Assembly (NCBI GenBank): GCA_964638245.1
Contig: CAZWZG010000035.1
Location: forward strand, 1 to 23,424
DNA: 23,424 bases
From: CAZWZG01 sp964638245
Lineage (GTDB): Bacteria; Pseudomonadota; Alphaproteobacteria; Rhodobacterales; Rhodobacteraceae
Direction: 5' to 3'
The position numbers and the translations under genes are program-made. Positions within the stretch are counted from its first letter, which is position 1. Each line of letters begins with the position of its first letter. The notes beneath the pieces are model-generated. The model searched no databases. It saw only the letters and a list, made by a program, of their open reading frames with translations, and was not told the origin of the DNA. This document shows positions 14,841 to 22,628 of the stretch, piece after piece.

Positions 14841-14861
14841 GAGTTTCAAATAATGGAACTC
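14841..14861 (+). promoter_or_regulatory. Palindromic candidate operator for the IclR regulator
   Basis: The site has the form GAGTTnCA-n5-TGnAACTC, a 21-base imperfect palindrome with seven matched bases per arm. It lies just downstream of the predicted transcription start, a place where a bound repressor would block elongation. A related half site ATGAAACT (14785-14792) touches the -35 box. Assignment to the IclR protein is inferred from adjacency. Confidence 0.45.
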
Positions 14862-14892
14862 CTACATATTGGAACCACCAGGGAGGACAACC

Positions 14893-16158
14893 ATGCGTTC
14901 CATGCTCAAAGCGTCCATTGCGGCGCTTGGCCTTGCTGCCGTATCGGCAGGCGGGGCTTTTGCCGCCGGTCATCAGCTGACAGGCGATCTCAGAATTTTT
15001 GCGGACATGTCGAACCCGGCACCGCGCAACGCGATCGAAACTGTCGTCGGGCAGTTTCAGGAAATGCACCCCGATCTCAACGTCGAATTGACGATCATCG
15101 AGCGGGAAGCATGGAAAACGCAAATCCGAAACGCTCTGACAGCAGATGCGCCGGATGTTGTGAACTGGTACGCTGCCAACCGCATGCTTCCTTACGTGAA
15201 CGCGAACCTCTTCGAAGACGTGTCTGACGTTTGGGAAGACCCAGAGATCGCGGAAAACCTCGCTTCGACCAAGAGCGCGATGACCATTGACGGCAAGCAG
15301 TGGGGCGTACCCTACACATACTACCAGTGGGGTATTTACTACCGCCTCGATATCTATAACGAGCTTGGCCTGTCCGAGCCCGCCAACTGGGACGAATTCG
15401 TCGCCAACTGTCAGGCAATCATCGACTCCGGTCGCACCTGTTTCTCCATCGGCACCAAGAACTTCTGGACCGCTGGCGGCTGGTACGACTACATCAACAT
15501 GCGCACCAACGGCTATGATTTCCACATGGCTCAAGCCCGTGGTGAAATCCCCTGGACCGATGACCGCGTACGCCAGACGTTCGCCAACTGGCGTCAGCTG
15601 ATCGACATGGGTGCCTTCGTTGAAAACCACCAGTCCTACTCGTGGCAGGAATCGGTTCCGGCATTTGTCTCCGGCGATGCTGCAGCCATGCTGAAGGGTA
15701 ACTTCGCCGTTGCTGCCTACCGCGACGGTGGCCTTGACGACAGCAAGCTCGACTTCCACCAGTTCCCGGTGATCAACCCGGACGTTGAACTGGCCGAAGA
15801 CGCGCCGACGGACACGTTCCACATCCCGGCCCAGGCATCGAACAAGGAAGCTGCACGCGCTTTCCTCAAGTTCATCACCTCGGCTGACGTTCAGACGCAG
15901 ATCAACAGCGGTGCATACCTTGGCCAGCTGCCGATCAACGCGTCGTCGTCGGTGGACAATGACAAGTTCCTGAACGAAGGCTTCGAGATGCTCTCGTCGA
16001 ACAGCCCGGGCGGTGTTGCTCAATTCTTCGACCGCGACTTCCCGGCTGAAATGGCTGCTGAAGCCATGCAGGGTCTTCAGGAGTTCATGGTGTTCCCGGA
16101 CAACCTGGATGACATCCTTGCGCGCCTCGAAAAGGTTCGCGAGCGCGTCTACCAATAA
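14893..16158 (+). CDS. ABC transporter substrate-binding protein, carbohydrate (CUT1)
   Basis: The 421-aa product starts with a Sec signal peptide (MRSMLKASIAALGLAAVSAGGAFAAG, cleavage near 25) and is periplasmic. It has no lipobox Cys. The mature part is a type-1 extracellular sugar-binding protein: LRIFADMSNPAPRNAIETVV, APDVVNWYAANRMLPYVN, WGVPYTYYQWGIYYRLDIYNELGL, and AAAMLKGNFAVAAYRDGG. Many Trp and Tyr residues suit stacking on sugar rings. ATG 14893 follows GGGAGG; the in-frame TTG at 14869 would bury the signal peptide. It heads the operon with two permeases and a GH36 alpha-galactosidase, so the likely ligand is an alpha-galactoside such as melibiose or raffinose-type sugars, or galactosylglycerol. 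This is inferred from context. Confidence 0.92.
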   Translation: MRSMLKASIAALGLAAVSAGGAFAAGHQLTGDLRIFADMSNPAPRNAIETVVGQFQEMHPDLNVELTIIEREAWKTQIRNALTADAPDVVNWYAANRMLPYVNANLFEDVSDVWEDPEIAENLASTKSAMTIDGKQWGVPYTYYQWGIYYRLDIYNELGLSEPANWDEFVANCQAIIDSGRTCFSIGTKNFWTAGGWYDYINMRTNGYDFHMAQARGEIPWTDDRVRQTFANWRQLIDMGAFVENHQSYSWQESVPAFVSGDAAAMLKGNFAVAAYRDGGLDDSKLDFHQFPVINPDVELAEDAPTDTFHIPAQASNKEAARAFLKFITSADVQTQINSGAYLGQLPINASSSVDNDKFLNEGFEMLSSNSPGGVAQFFDRDFPAEMAAEAMQGLQEFMVFPDNLDDILARLEKVRERVYQ

Positions 16159-16168
16159 GAGACGACCC

Positions 16169-16190
16169 GGCGGCGGGGCAACCCGCCGCC
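16169..16190 (+). other. Strong intercistronic hairpin with GCAA loop between binding protein and permease
   Basis: GGCGGCGGG and CCCGCCGCC form a perfect 9-bp GC stem with a GNRA-type GCAA tetraloop, starting 10 bases after the stop codon. No T-run follows. It is the kind of element that protects the 3' end of a binding-protein message and limits transcription into the permeases, giving excess binding protein. Confidence 0.6.
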
Positions 16191-16263
16191 GCACTCATCC
16201 TGCGACACATCCGCATGCCGCCGACCGGCATCCGCGTGCGCCGCAACTCCAAGGGGGAGACCG

Positions 16264-17199
16264 ATGGCTAACACTGCCTTGCCCGTATCCGAGGCATCGC
16301 GTCTGGAGCCTAGACGCGGCTGGTACAAACGCAACGAGATCGCGATCACGCCATGGCTGTTTTTGGCCCCGGCGATCCTGTTCTTTGCGGTCTATGTTCT
16401 GATCCCGATTTTCCAGAGCTTTTCGATCTCGCTCTATGATTGGGACGGGCTTGGAGAGGCGCGTTATGTCGGACTGGACAATTATGTTGAGCTTCTGGAC
16501 GACAGGGCGTTCGAGATCTCGCTTTGGAACAACGTCAAATGGCTGGTGCTCTACCTCTTGGCCATTCCAGCGGGTTTGTTTATTGCCCTGTTCCTGAACC
16601 AGAATGTGGTGGGCATCCGGCTTTATAAGTCGCTGTTCTTCTTTCCATTCGTGCTGAGCCAGGTTGTGGTTGGCCTTGTTTTTTCGTGGTTCTACCTGCC
16701 CAACGAAGGCCTACTGAACAACATACTGGGCTTCGTGGGACTTGAACCGATCAACGTCCTGGGTGACCCAACGCTTGCAACATACGGCATCATTGCAGCC
16801 GGCCTCTGGCCCCAGACAGCCTACTGCATGATCCTTTACCTCACCGGTCTGAACGCGGTGGACCCCGAGCAGATCGAAGCTGGTCGTCTTGACGGCGCCA
16901 AGGGCTGGAAGATGCTCTGGTACATCATCGTGCCACAGCTGCGTCCCGCCACATTCATTGCGTTCGTCGTGACGATCATTGGCGCGCTCCGCTCGTTCGA
17001 CCTGATTTCCATTATGACCTTCGGTGGCCCGTTCGGTCAGACGCGCGTGCTTTCGTTCTACATGTTCGAAAAAGCGCTTTCCGAATACGGTTTCCGAATG
17101 GGTTACGGTGCTGCGATTGCCGTGGTTCTTTTCCTGATAATGCTGTTCTTCATCGCCTACTTCCTATGGTCGATGTACAAAGATGAGCGGGGGCGCTGA
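16264..17199 (+). CDS. ABC sugar transporter permease, MalF/UgpA-like
   Basis: The 311-aa inner-membrane protein has six predicted helices, the first at about 29-50 (TPWLFLAPAILFFAVYVLIPIF). The EAA loop that contacts the ATPase is at about 204-225 (IEAGRLDGAKGWKMLWYIIVPQLRP). The opening, with NEIAITPWLFLAPA and SFSISLYDW, is standard for CUT1 permeases of the UgpA/MalF group. GGGGGAG lies directly before ATG 16264. It follows the binding protein after a 105-base gap that holds a strong hairpin, and is followed by the second permease after one base. Confidence 0.94.
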   Translation: MANTALPVSEASRLEPRRGWYKRNEIAITPWLFLAPAILFFAVYVLIPIFQSFSISLYDWDGLGEARYVGLDNYVELLDDRAFEISLWNNVKWLVLYLLAIPAGLFIALFLNQNVVGIRLYKSLFFFPFVLSQVVVGLVFSWFYLPNEGLLNNILGFVGLEPINVLGDPTLATYGIIAAGLWPQTAYCMILYLTGLNAVDPEQIEAGRLDGAKGWKMLWYIIVPQLRPATFIAFVVTIIGALRSFDLISIMTFGGPFGQTRVLSFYMFEKALSEYGFRMGYGAAIAVVLFLIMLFFIAYFLWSMYKDERGR

Positions 17200-17200
17200 G

Positions 17201-18049
17201 ATGTTTCCTACACCCATCGAGAAATCCTCTCGTTCCTGGCAGCTGACGTATCAGACGCTTTTGCCGATCGCGCTGATCATGTGGCTGTTGCCGTTGATCG
17301 CGGTAATGATTTTTGCGATCAAGCCAGCCGCGGATTTCGCCACGGGCAACTATTGGGGCATGCCAAGCTCGTTCGAGTTCTTTAACAACTTCGGCCGGGT
17401 GTTCCTTGAATCGGATATGCCGCGGTACCTGTGGAACTCGGTCCTTATCACGGTTCCAACGGTCATCGGTGCGGTTGCACTGTCCTGTTTGGCCGGCTTC
17501 GCCTTGGGCATTTACCGCTTCAAGCTGAACATCTGGGTGTTCTTCCTGTTCGTTGCAGGCAACTTCGTTCCGTTTCAGATTCTGATGGTTCCGGTGCGCG
17601 ACCTGACGCTGAACCTTGGCCTTTACAATACCATTCCGGGCCTCGTTCTGTTCCACGTCGCCTTCCAGACGGGGTTCTGCACACTGTTCATGCGGAACTT
17701 CATCCGCGCCTTGCCTTTCCCGCTGATCGAAGCGGCCCGGGTCGAGGGCGTGGCCGAATGGCGCATCTTCTGGTTCGTCGTGCTGCCCCTGATGAAGCCC
17801 GCCATCGCAGCACTTTCGGTTCTAATCTTCACCTTCATCTGGAACGACTACTTCTGGGCGATCGTGTTGACCCAAGGCCCCGAGGCACAGCCCGTGACCG
17901 CTGGCATCACGTCCTTTAACGCACAGTTCCGCGCCGCCTATCACATGATGAGTGCTGGCTCGATCGTAGCGGCCATCCCGCCCGTGCTGATGTTCTTCCT
18001 GATGCAAAAACACTTTATCGCGGGCCTGACGCTCGGCGCTGTCAAGTGA
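17201..18049 (+). CDS. ABC sugar transporter permease, MalG/UgpE-like
   Basis: The 282-aa inner-membrane protein is the partner permease. The first helix is at about 20-40 (LLPIALIMWLLPLIAVMIFAI). The EAA loop is at about 176-197 (IEAARVEGVAEWRIFWFVVLPLMKP), and the protein ends with the CUT1-typical QKHFIAGLTLGAVK. ATG 17201 is preferred because GGGGG sits about ten bases upstream and the gene then begins one base after the previous stop; ATG 17183 would overlap the first permease by 17 bases and has no clear ribosome site. With the ATPase on the other strand this completes an importer. Confidence 0.93.
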   Translation: MFPTPIEKSSRSWQLTYQTLLPIALIMWLLPLIAVMIFAIKPAADFATGNYWGMPSSFEFFNNFGRVFLESDMPRYLWNSVLITVPTVIGAVALSCLAGFALGIYRFKLNIWVFFLFVAGNFVPFQILMVPVRDLTLNLGLYNTIPGLVLFHVAFQTGFCTLFMRNFIRALPFPLIEAARVEGVAEWRIFWFVVLPLMKPAIAALSVLIFTFIWNDYFWAIVLTQGPEAQPVTAGITSFNAQFRAAYHMMSAGSIVAAIPPVLMFFLMQKHFIAGLTLGAVK

Positions 18050-18073
18050 CCAATGCCAGAGGGATCGTTCGAG

Positions 18074-20158
18074 ATGACCCAATGCTGGAGGCTGGATGAC
18101 GGGCGGCAAACGCTTGTTCTAGCCGCGCGTCGCACGCGTCTCCCTGAAGTTGTTTATTGGGGGGCGCCGCTGGCGGACGACGAAGACATCGGTCAATTGC
18201 AGGCGCTTCAGGCGATCGATGTCACCGGCGGCATGCTCGACGAGAACCCGGATCTGTCGATTTCTCCGGAGGCCACACGGTCTTTCCCGGGTCAGCCAGG
18301 GATGATCCTGCGGGACAGTGAAGGCACACCGCTTCTGCCGAAGTTCTGCTTCAAGGCAGAAGAACGTCGTGAGGGCGGCCTGAGCCTTAGCTTCGAGGAT
18401 ACCGACGCGCTCCTGACCTACACCGCGCATTTCGATACTGATCCCGACACCCGCATCATCGCGATGCAGTCGGAAATCCATGCCGAGAACCCGGTGCATC
18501 TCCATTGGCTCGCCGCGCCAGTTCTGCCGGGACCGCAACTGGCCGATGAGATGATCGACGTCACCGGGCGCTGGTGCGGAGAATTCCAGCTTCAGCGCAC
18601 CCCTTGGACACCCGGCATGCGCTACCGTGAAAACCGGACGGGCCGTACGGGACACGAGCATTTTCCGGGGCTTCTTTTGCCGGGCCGGGGTGCGACGAAC
18701 ACCCAAGGCGAGGCCTGGGGCTTTCACTACGGCTGGTCAGGCGGGCATCGCATGATCGCCGAAGAACTGCCCGACGGTCGCCGTCAGATCCAGTTTGGCC
18801 ACGCCGCCCGGATGGAACCACACGCGGCGACACATTTCAAAACGGCGCCCCTCTATGTGACGTATTCCAGCGATGGCCTGAACGGCCTCGCCGTCGCTTT
18901 CCAACGCCACTTGCGCGACCGCATCGTGCCGTGGGTCGGCGAAAGGCCGTCCCGCCCGGTCCATTACAACTGCTGGGAAGCAGTCTATTTCGACCATAAG
19001 CTAGATATACTCAAGGACATCGCCGAACGCGCCGCCGACCTCGGCGCGGAGCGCTTCGTCCTCGATGACGGTTGGTTCGGTCAGCGTGACGACGACACGC
19101 GTTCGCTTTCCGATTGGCAAGTCGACCCGCGCAAATACCCCGATGGCCTCGACCCGTTGATCAGCCATATCCACGGTCTTGGGATGTCGTTCGGCATCTG
19201 GTTCGAGCCAGAGATGATCAACCCCGACAGCGACCTACACCGGGAACACCCCGACTGGGCACTGGGCGGTGAAGATCAGACGCTGGGGCGCAACCAAAAG
19301 GCGCTCAACATGGCGCTGCCTGAGGTGCGCGACTTTGTCTACGACCGGATGGCTGCGATCCTTGGCGCGCATGACATCGACTACATCAAGTGGGACCACA
19401 ACCGCGTCCTGCCGATGCCCGATGCGGCGCAGACGCGTGGCTCCTACGCCCTGATCGATCGGCTGCGCGCCGATTTTCCGCACGTGGAGATCGAAAGCTG
19501 TGCGTCCGGTGGTGGCCGCATCGACTTCGGAATTCTGTCTCGTACGCAAAGGGTCTGGCTTTCGGATTCCAACGACGCGCTGGAACGGCTGAAGATGCAG
19601 CACAACGCCGCGATCTTCCTGCCGCTTGCCGTCACGGGATCTCACGTTGGCCCGCGCACCTGTCATACCTCGGGTCGCACGCTCGACATCTCGTTCCGCG
19701 CCTGGGTCGCGGCCCAGCGCCATATGGGGTTTGAGATGGATCCGCGAGAGTTGGATGAACGCGAGACCGCCGTTTTGCGAGAGGTCACGAGCTGGTGGAA
19801 GCACAACCGCGACTGGATGATCGACGCTGACATCTTGCGGCTGGACAGTCCGGATCCAGCGGTCCTTGCCGAGCAGCAGGTGACGCGTGACTCCCAGCGT
19901 TTTGTGGTCTTTGCTGGTCGCGCGGGCACGTCTGCGCAGATCGCCCCGCGCCCGCTTCGCCTGACGCGGCTGGACCCTGATGCGACCTACCGCGTCGAGT
20001 TGGTGAACCGGAATTCCGCCCCGGCGCTTAGCCGTGGTACACCAGTGCTCAAGGAGCGCCCGATTGAAGTGTCGGGCGCGTGGTTGATGAGCCATGGCCT
20101 GACCCTGCCCTGGCATTTCCCTGAAACCATGTGGGTTCTCGAAGGACGAAAGATTTGA
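18074..20158 (+). CDS. GH36 alpha-galactosidase
   Basis: GH36 retaining alpha-galactosidases release terminal alpha-linked galactose. The product is 694 aa from ATG 18074, which has GAGGGA upstream; ATG 18053 would add seven residues. No signal peptide is present, so hydrolysis is cytoplasmic after import. An N-terminal beta-supersandwich (about 1-300) precedes the barrel: VHYNCWEAVYFDHK, RFVLDDGWFGQRDDD, SFGIWFEPEMINPDSDL, the nucleophile Asp441 in YIKWDHNR, ESCASGGGRID, and the acid/base Asp498 in WLSDSND. Usual versions of these last motifs are WDMNR and SDNTD, so the -1/+1 site has small changes. A C-terminal beta domain ends the protein. The next gene starts inside its stop codon. Confidence 0.92.
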   Translation: MTQCWRLDDGRQTLVLAARRTRLPEVVYWGAPLADDEDIGQLQALQAIDVTGGMLDENPDLSISPEATRSFPGQPGMILRDSEGTPLLPKFCFKAEERREGGLSLSFEDTDALLTYTAHFDTDPDTRIIAMQSEIHAENPVHLHWLAAPVLPGPQLADEMIDVTGRWCGEFQLQRTPWTPGMRYRENRTGRTGHEHFPGLLLPGRGATNTQGEAWGFHYGWSGGHRMIAEELPDGRRQIQFGHAARMEPHAATHFKTAPLYVTYSSDGLNGLAVAFQRHLRDRIVPWVGERPSRPVHYNCWEAVYFDHKLDILKDIAERAADLGAERFVLDDGWFGQRDDDTRSLSDWQVDPRKYPDGLDPLISHIHGLGMSFGIWFEPEMINPDSDLHREHPDWALGGEDQTLGRNQKALNMALPEVRDFVYDRMAAILGAHDIDYIKWDHNRVLPMPDAAQTRGSYALIDRLRADFPHVEIESCASGGGRIDFGILSRTQRVWLSDSNDALERLKMQHNAAIFLPLAVTGSHVGPRTCHTSGRTLDISFRAWVAAQRHMGFEMDPRELDERETAVLREVTSWWKHNRDWMIDADILRLDSPDPAVLAEQQVTRDSQRFVVFAGRAGTSAQIAPRPLRLTRLDPDATYRVELVNRNSAPALSRGTPVLKERPIEVSGAWLMSHGLTLPWHFPETMWVLEGRKI

Positions 20159-21864
20159 CCAAGAAACGCCGCTCCTCCGCCTGGTATGGCAAACTGGACA
20201 AAGACGGGTTTATTCACCGTAGCTGGATGAAAAATCAGGGTTTTCCTGATCAGGCCTTCGACGGCCGCCCGGTCATCGGCATCTGCAACACGTGGTCCGA
20301 GCTGACCCCCTGCAACTCCGGCCTGCGCATCCTGGCCGAAGCCGTGAAGCGCGGCGTTTGGGAGGCAGGCGGGTTCCCGGTCGAGTTTCCGGTGACCTCG
20401 CTGGGCGAGACCCAGATGAAGCCGACGGCCATGCTGTTCCGCAATCTTCTGGCGATGGATGTCGAGGAAAACATCCGCGCTTACGGGTTGGATGGCGTCG
20501 TCCTTCTGGGCGGGTGTGACAAGACCACGCCGGGTCAGCTCATGGGCGCGGCCTCGGTCGATTTGCCTTCCATCGTCGTCTCCTCGGGCCCCATGCTGAA
20601 CGGCAAGTACCGGGGGCAGGACATTGGCTCGGGCACGGACGTTTGGAAATTTTCCGAAGCGGTACGCGCGGGCGATATGACGCTGCAGGACTTTATGTCC
20701 GCCGAGGCGGGCATGTCGCGGTCTGCTGGCGTTTGCATGACGATGGGCACGGCCTCGACCATGGCGAGTCTCGTCGAGGCTATGGGCATGGCACTTCCGA
20801 CAAACGCGGCGCTTCCTGCCGTTGACGCTCGCCGCACGGCGCTCGCGCATCTGACCGGCAACCGGATTGTCGAAATGGTGGATGAGGACCTGAAGCCTTC
20901 GGATATCCTGACAAAAGAAGCCTTCGAGAATGCCATCCTCGCGAACGCGGCCGTGGGCGGGTCGACCAACGCGGTCGTGCACCTTTTGGCTATCGCAGGC
21001 CGGGTGGGCGTGGACCTGACGCTTGAGGACTTCGAAATCGGCTCGGAAATCCCGCTTCTTGTCAACTGCATGCCGTCGGGCAAATACCTGATGGAAGACT
21101 TCGCCTACGCGGGAGGGATGCCGGTCGTTTTGAACCGTCTTGGGGACAAGCTTCGCAAATCGAAGACCGTCCTTGGCAAAGACATCTCCGTTCACGCCGA
21201 CGGCGCGGAATGCTTCAACGACGACGTCATCCGCCCGCTCGACAACCCGGTGAAACCCGCGGCGGGCCTCCGCGTCCTCCGTGGCAACCTCGCCCCACGC
21301 GGCGCCATCGTGAAGCCGTCTGCCGCGACCGATGCGCTCCTTGAGCACGAGGGCGAAGCCTACGTCTTCGAGAACATAGAAGACCTCAAAGCCAACATCG
21401 ACCGCGAAGATCTGGGGGTCACGCGAGACACGATCCTCGTCCTCAAAGGGTGCGGCCCGAAGGGCTATCCCGGCATGGCCGAGGTCGGCAACATGCCAAT
21501 TCCTGCGCGACTCGTGAAGGAAGGCGTGCGAGACATGATCCGCGTCTCCGACGCCCGCATGTCCGGCACGGCTTTCGGCACCGTCATCCTCCATGTTACC
21601 CCCGAGGCACAGGCGGGCGGCACGCTCGCGCTGGTGAAAACCGGCGACCGCATTAAGGTCTCCGCCAGCCAGGGCATCCTTGAACTGCTTGTTTCTGAAG
21701 CAGAACTCGAAGAACGGCGCGCAAACTGGACACCGGATCCGTCGCCCTACTCGCGCGGCTACGCCAAGCTTTACATCGACCACGTGTTGCAAGCGGATGA
21801 AGGCGCGGACCTCGACTTCCTCGTCGGCAAAGACACACGCACACCATGGCGGGAGAGCCACTGA
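20155..21864 (+). CDS. IlvD/Edd-family sugar-acid dehydratase (probable galactonate or arabinonate dehydratase)
   Basis: The 569-aa product belongs to the IlvD/Edd dehydratases, which remove water from aldonic acids to give 2-keto-3-deoxy acids using a [2Fe-2S] cluster and Mg2+. The cluster cysteines are Cys53 (TPCNSG), Cys121 (GGCDKTTPG) and Cys194 (GVCMTMGTA), spaced as in the Rhizobium L-arabinonate dehydratase. Lys123 is the carbamylation-site lysine and Ser470 (RMSGTAFG) the probable catalytic serine. Overall it looks like the pentonate/hexonate branch rather than the branched-chain amino acid enzyme. I choose TTG 20155, which overlaps the alpha-galactosidase stop (TTGA) and has AAGGA upstream; GTG 20131 is the alternative. 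Between an alpha-galactosidase and a KDGal kinase its likely substrate is D-galactonate. Confidence 0.85.
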   Translation: MTKKRRSSAWYGKLDKDGFIHRSWMKNQGFPDQAFDGRPVIGICNTWSELTPCNSGLRILAEAVKRGVWEAGGFPVEFPVTSLGETQMKPTAMLFRNLLAMDVEENIRAYGLDGVVLLGGCDKTTPGQLMGAASVDLPSIVVSSGPMLNGKYRGQDIGSGTDVWKFSEAVRAGDMTLQDFMSAEAGMSRSAGVCMTMGTASTMASLVEAMGMALPTNAALPAVDARRTALAHLTGNRIVEMVDEDLKPSDILTKEAFENAILANAAVGGSTNAVVHLLAIAGRVGVDLTLEDFEIGSEIPLLVNCMPSGKYLMEDFAYAGGMPVVLNRLGDKLRKSKTVLGKDISVHADGAECFNDDVIRPLDNPVKPAAGLRVLRGNLAPRGAIVKPSAATDALLEHEGEAYVFENIEDLKANIDREDLGVTRDTILVLKGCGPKGYPGMAEVGNMPIPARLVKEGVRDMIRVSDARMSGTAFGTVILHVTPEAQAGGTLALVKTGDRIKVSASQGILELLVSEAELEERRANWTPDPSPYSRGYAKLYIDHVLQADEGADLDFLVGKDTRTPWRESH

Positions 21865-22628
21865 TGGACATCACCCTACCCGACCTCAAAGGCGCCTCCG
21901 TCTTCGTCACCGGCGGCGGCTCGGGCATTGGCGCGAACCTGACCGACGGGTTCCTGAGCCAAGGCGCCAAAGTCGCCTTCTGCCAGCGCTCCGACGCGAG
22001 CGCCTTCGTCGATGAGATGGAGGAAAAGCACGGCGTGCGGCCGCTTTTTCTGAACTGCGACATCACCGATATCGCGCGCCTCAAAGCTGTCCTCGCTGAA
22101 ACCGCGGATGCTCACGGCCCGATCACGGTTCTCGTCAACAACGCGGCCAACGACAAGCGGCACGAGACGCTCGATGTCGATGAAGAGTTCTGGGACTGGT
22201 CGCAGGCGATCAACCTCAAGGCCTATTTCTTTGCCGCGCAGGCGGTGATCCCCGGCATGAAGGCTGCGGGTGGCGGCTCGATCATCAACTTCACGTCGAT
22301 CAGCTACATGATGGGCAATGCGGGCTATCCGGCCTACACCACTGCGAACTCCGGCATCAACGGCATGACCCGATCCCTCGCCCGGGAATTCGGCCCTGAC
22401 CGCATCCGCGTCAATGCGCTCGCGCCCGGCTGGGTTCTGACGCAAAAGCAGAAGGACATGTGGGTCACTGAAGAAGGCCTTGCGGCGCATCTCGAACGTC
22501 AATGCCTGAAAGATACGCTTGATCCAGACGATATGGTCGGCGCGGTCCTGTTTCTTGCGTCGAAGATGTCCAAAATGATGACCGGTCAGGCACTGGTCGT
22601 CGACGGCGGCGTGGTGGTGAGCGGCTGA
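21864..22628 (+). CDS. Short-chain dehydrogenase/reductase, probable sugar (galactose) 1-dehydrogenase
   Basis: The 254-aa product is a classical SDR. The Rossmann motif TGGGSGIG is at 16-23, NNAA at 92-95, the active-site Asn117 in INLKA, Ser145 in NFTSIS and Tyr158 in YPAYTTAN. Lys is expected at 162 (YxxxK) but the codon is aac, Asn. The C-terminal part is intact (RVNALAPGWVLT, TGQALVVDGGVVVSG). ATG 21864 shares one base with the dehydratase stop and follows GGGAGAG; ATG 21846 is an alternative. In this operon it probably oxidises D-galactose (or L-arabinose/D-fucose) to the lactone with NAD(P)+. The missing lysine makes activity uncertain. No lactonase is seen nearby. Confidence 0.82.
   Translation: MDITLPDLKGASVFVTGGGSGIGANLTDGFLSQGAKVAFCQRSDASAFVDEMEEKHGVRPLFLNCDITDIARLKAVLAETADAHGPITVLVNNAANDKRHETLDVDEEFWDWSQAINLKAYFFAAQAVIPGMKAAGGGSIINFTSISYMMGNAGYPAYTTANSGINGMTRSLAREFGPDRIRVNALAPGWVLTQKQKDMWVTEEGLAAHLERQCLKDTLDPDDMVGAVLFLASKMSKMMTGQALVVDGGVVVSG

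Noticed and set aside
14818..16194. 458-codon minus-strand frame opposite the substrate-binding protein
   Set aside because: The plus strand has a signal peptide, ribosome site and family motifs; the antisense product has no recognisable domain.
19987..21861. 624-codon minus-strand frame opposite the dehydratase
   Set aside because: Antisense shadow of a clear IlvD/Edd gene; it spans two plus-strand genes and has no family features.
20155..21864. Considered dihydroxy-acid dehydratase (ilvD) for branched-chain amino acids
   Set aside because: The closest remembered pattern (three-Cys spacing, GGFPVEFPVTSL, GGCDKTTPG) fits sugar-acid dehydratases, and the neighbours are sugar catabolic.
21864..22628. 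Considered calling the SDR a pseudogene because of the missing lysine
   Set aside because: The frame is full length, has a good ribosome site and overlaps both neighbours, so I keep it as a CDS and flag the residue.
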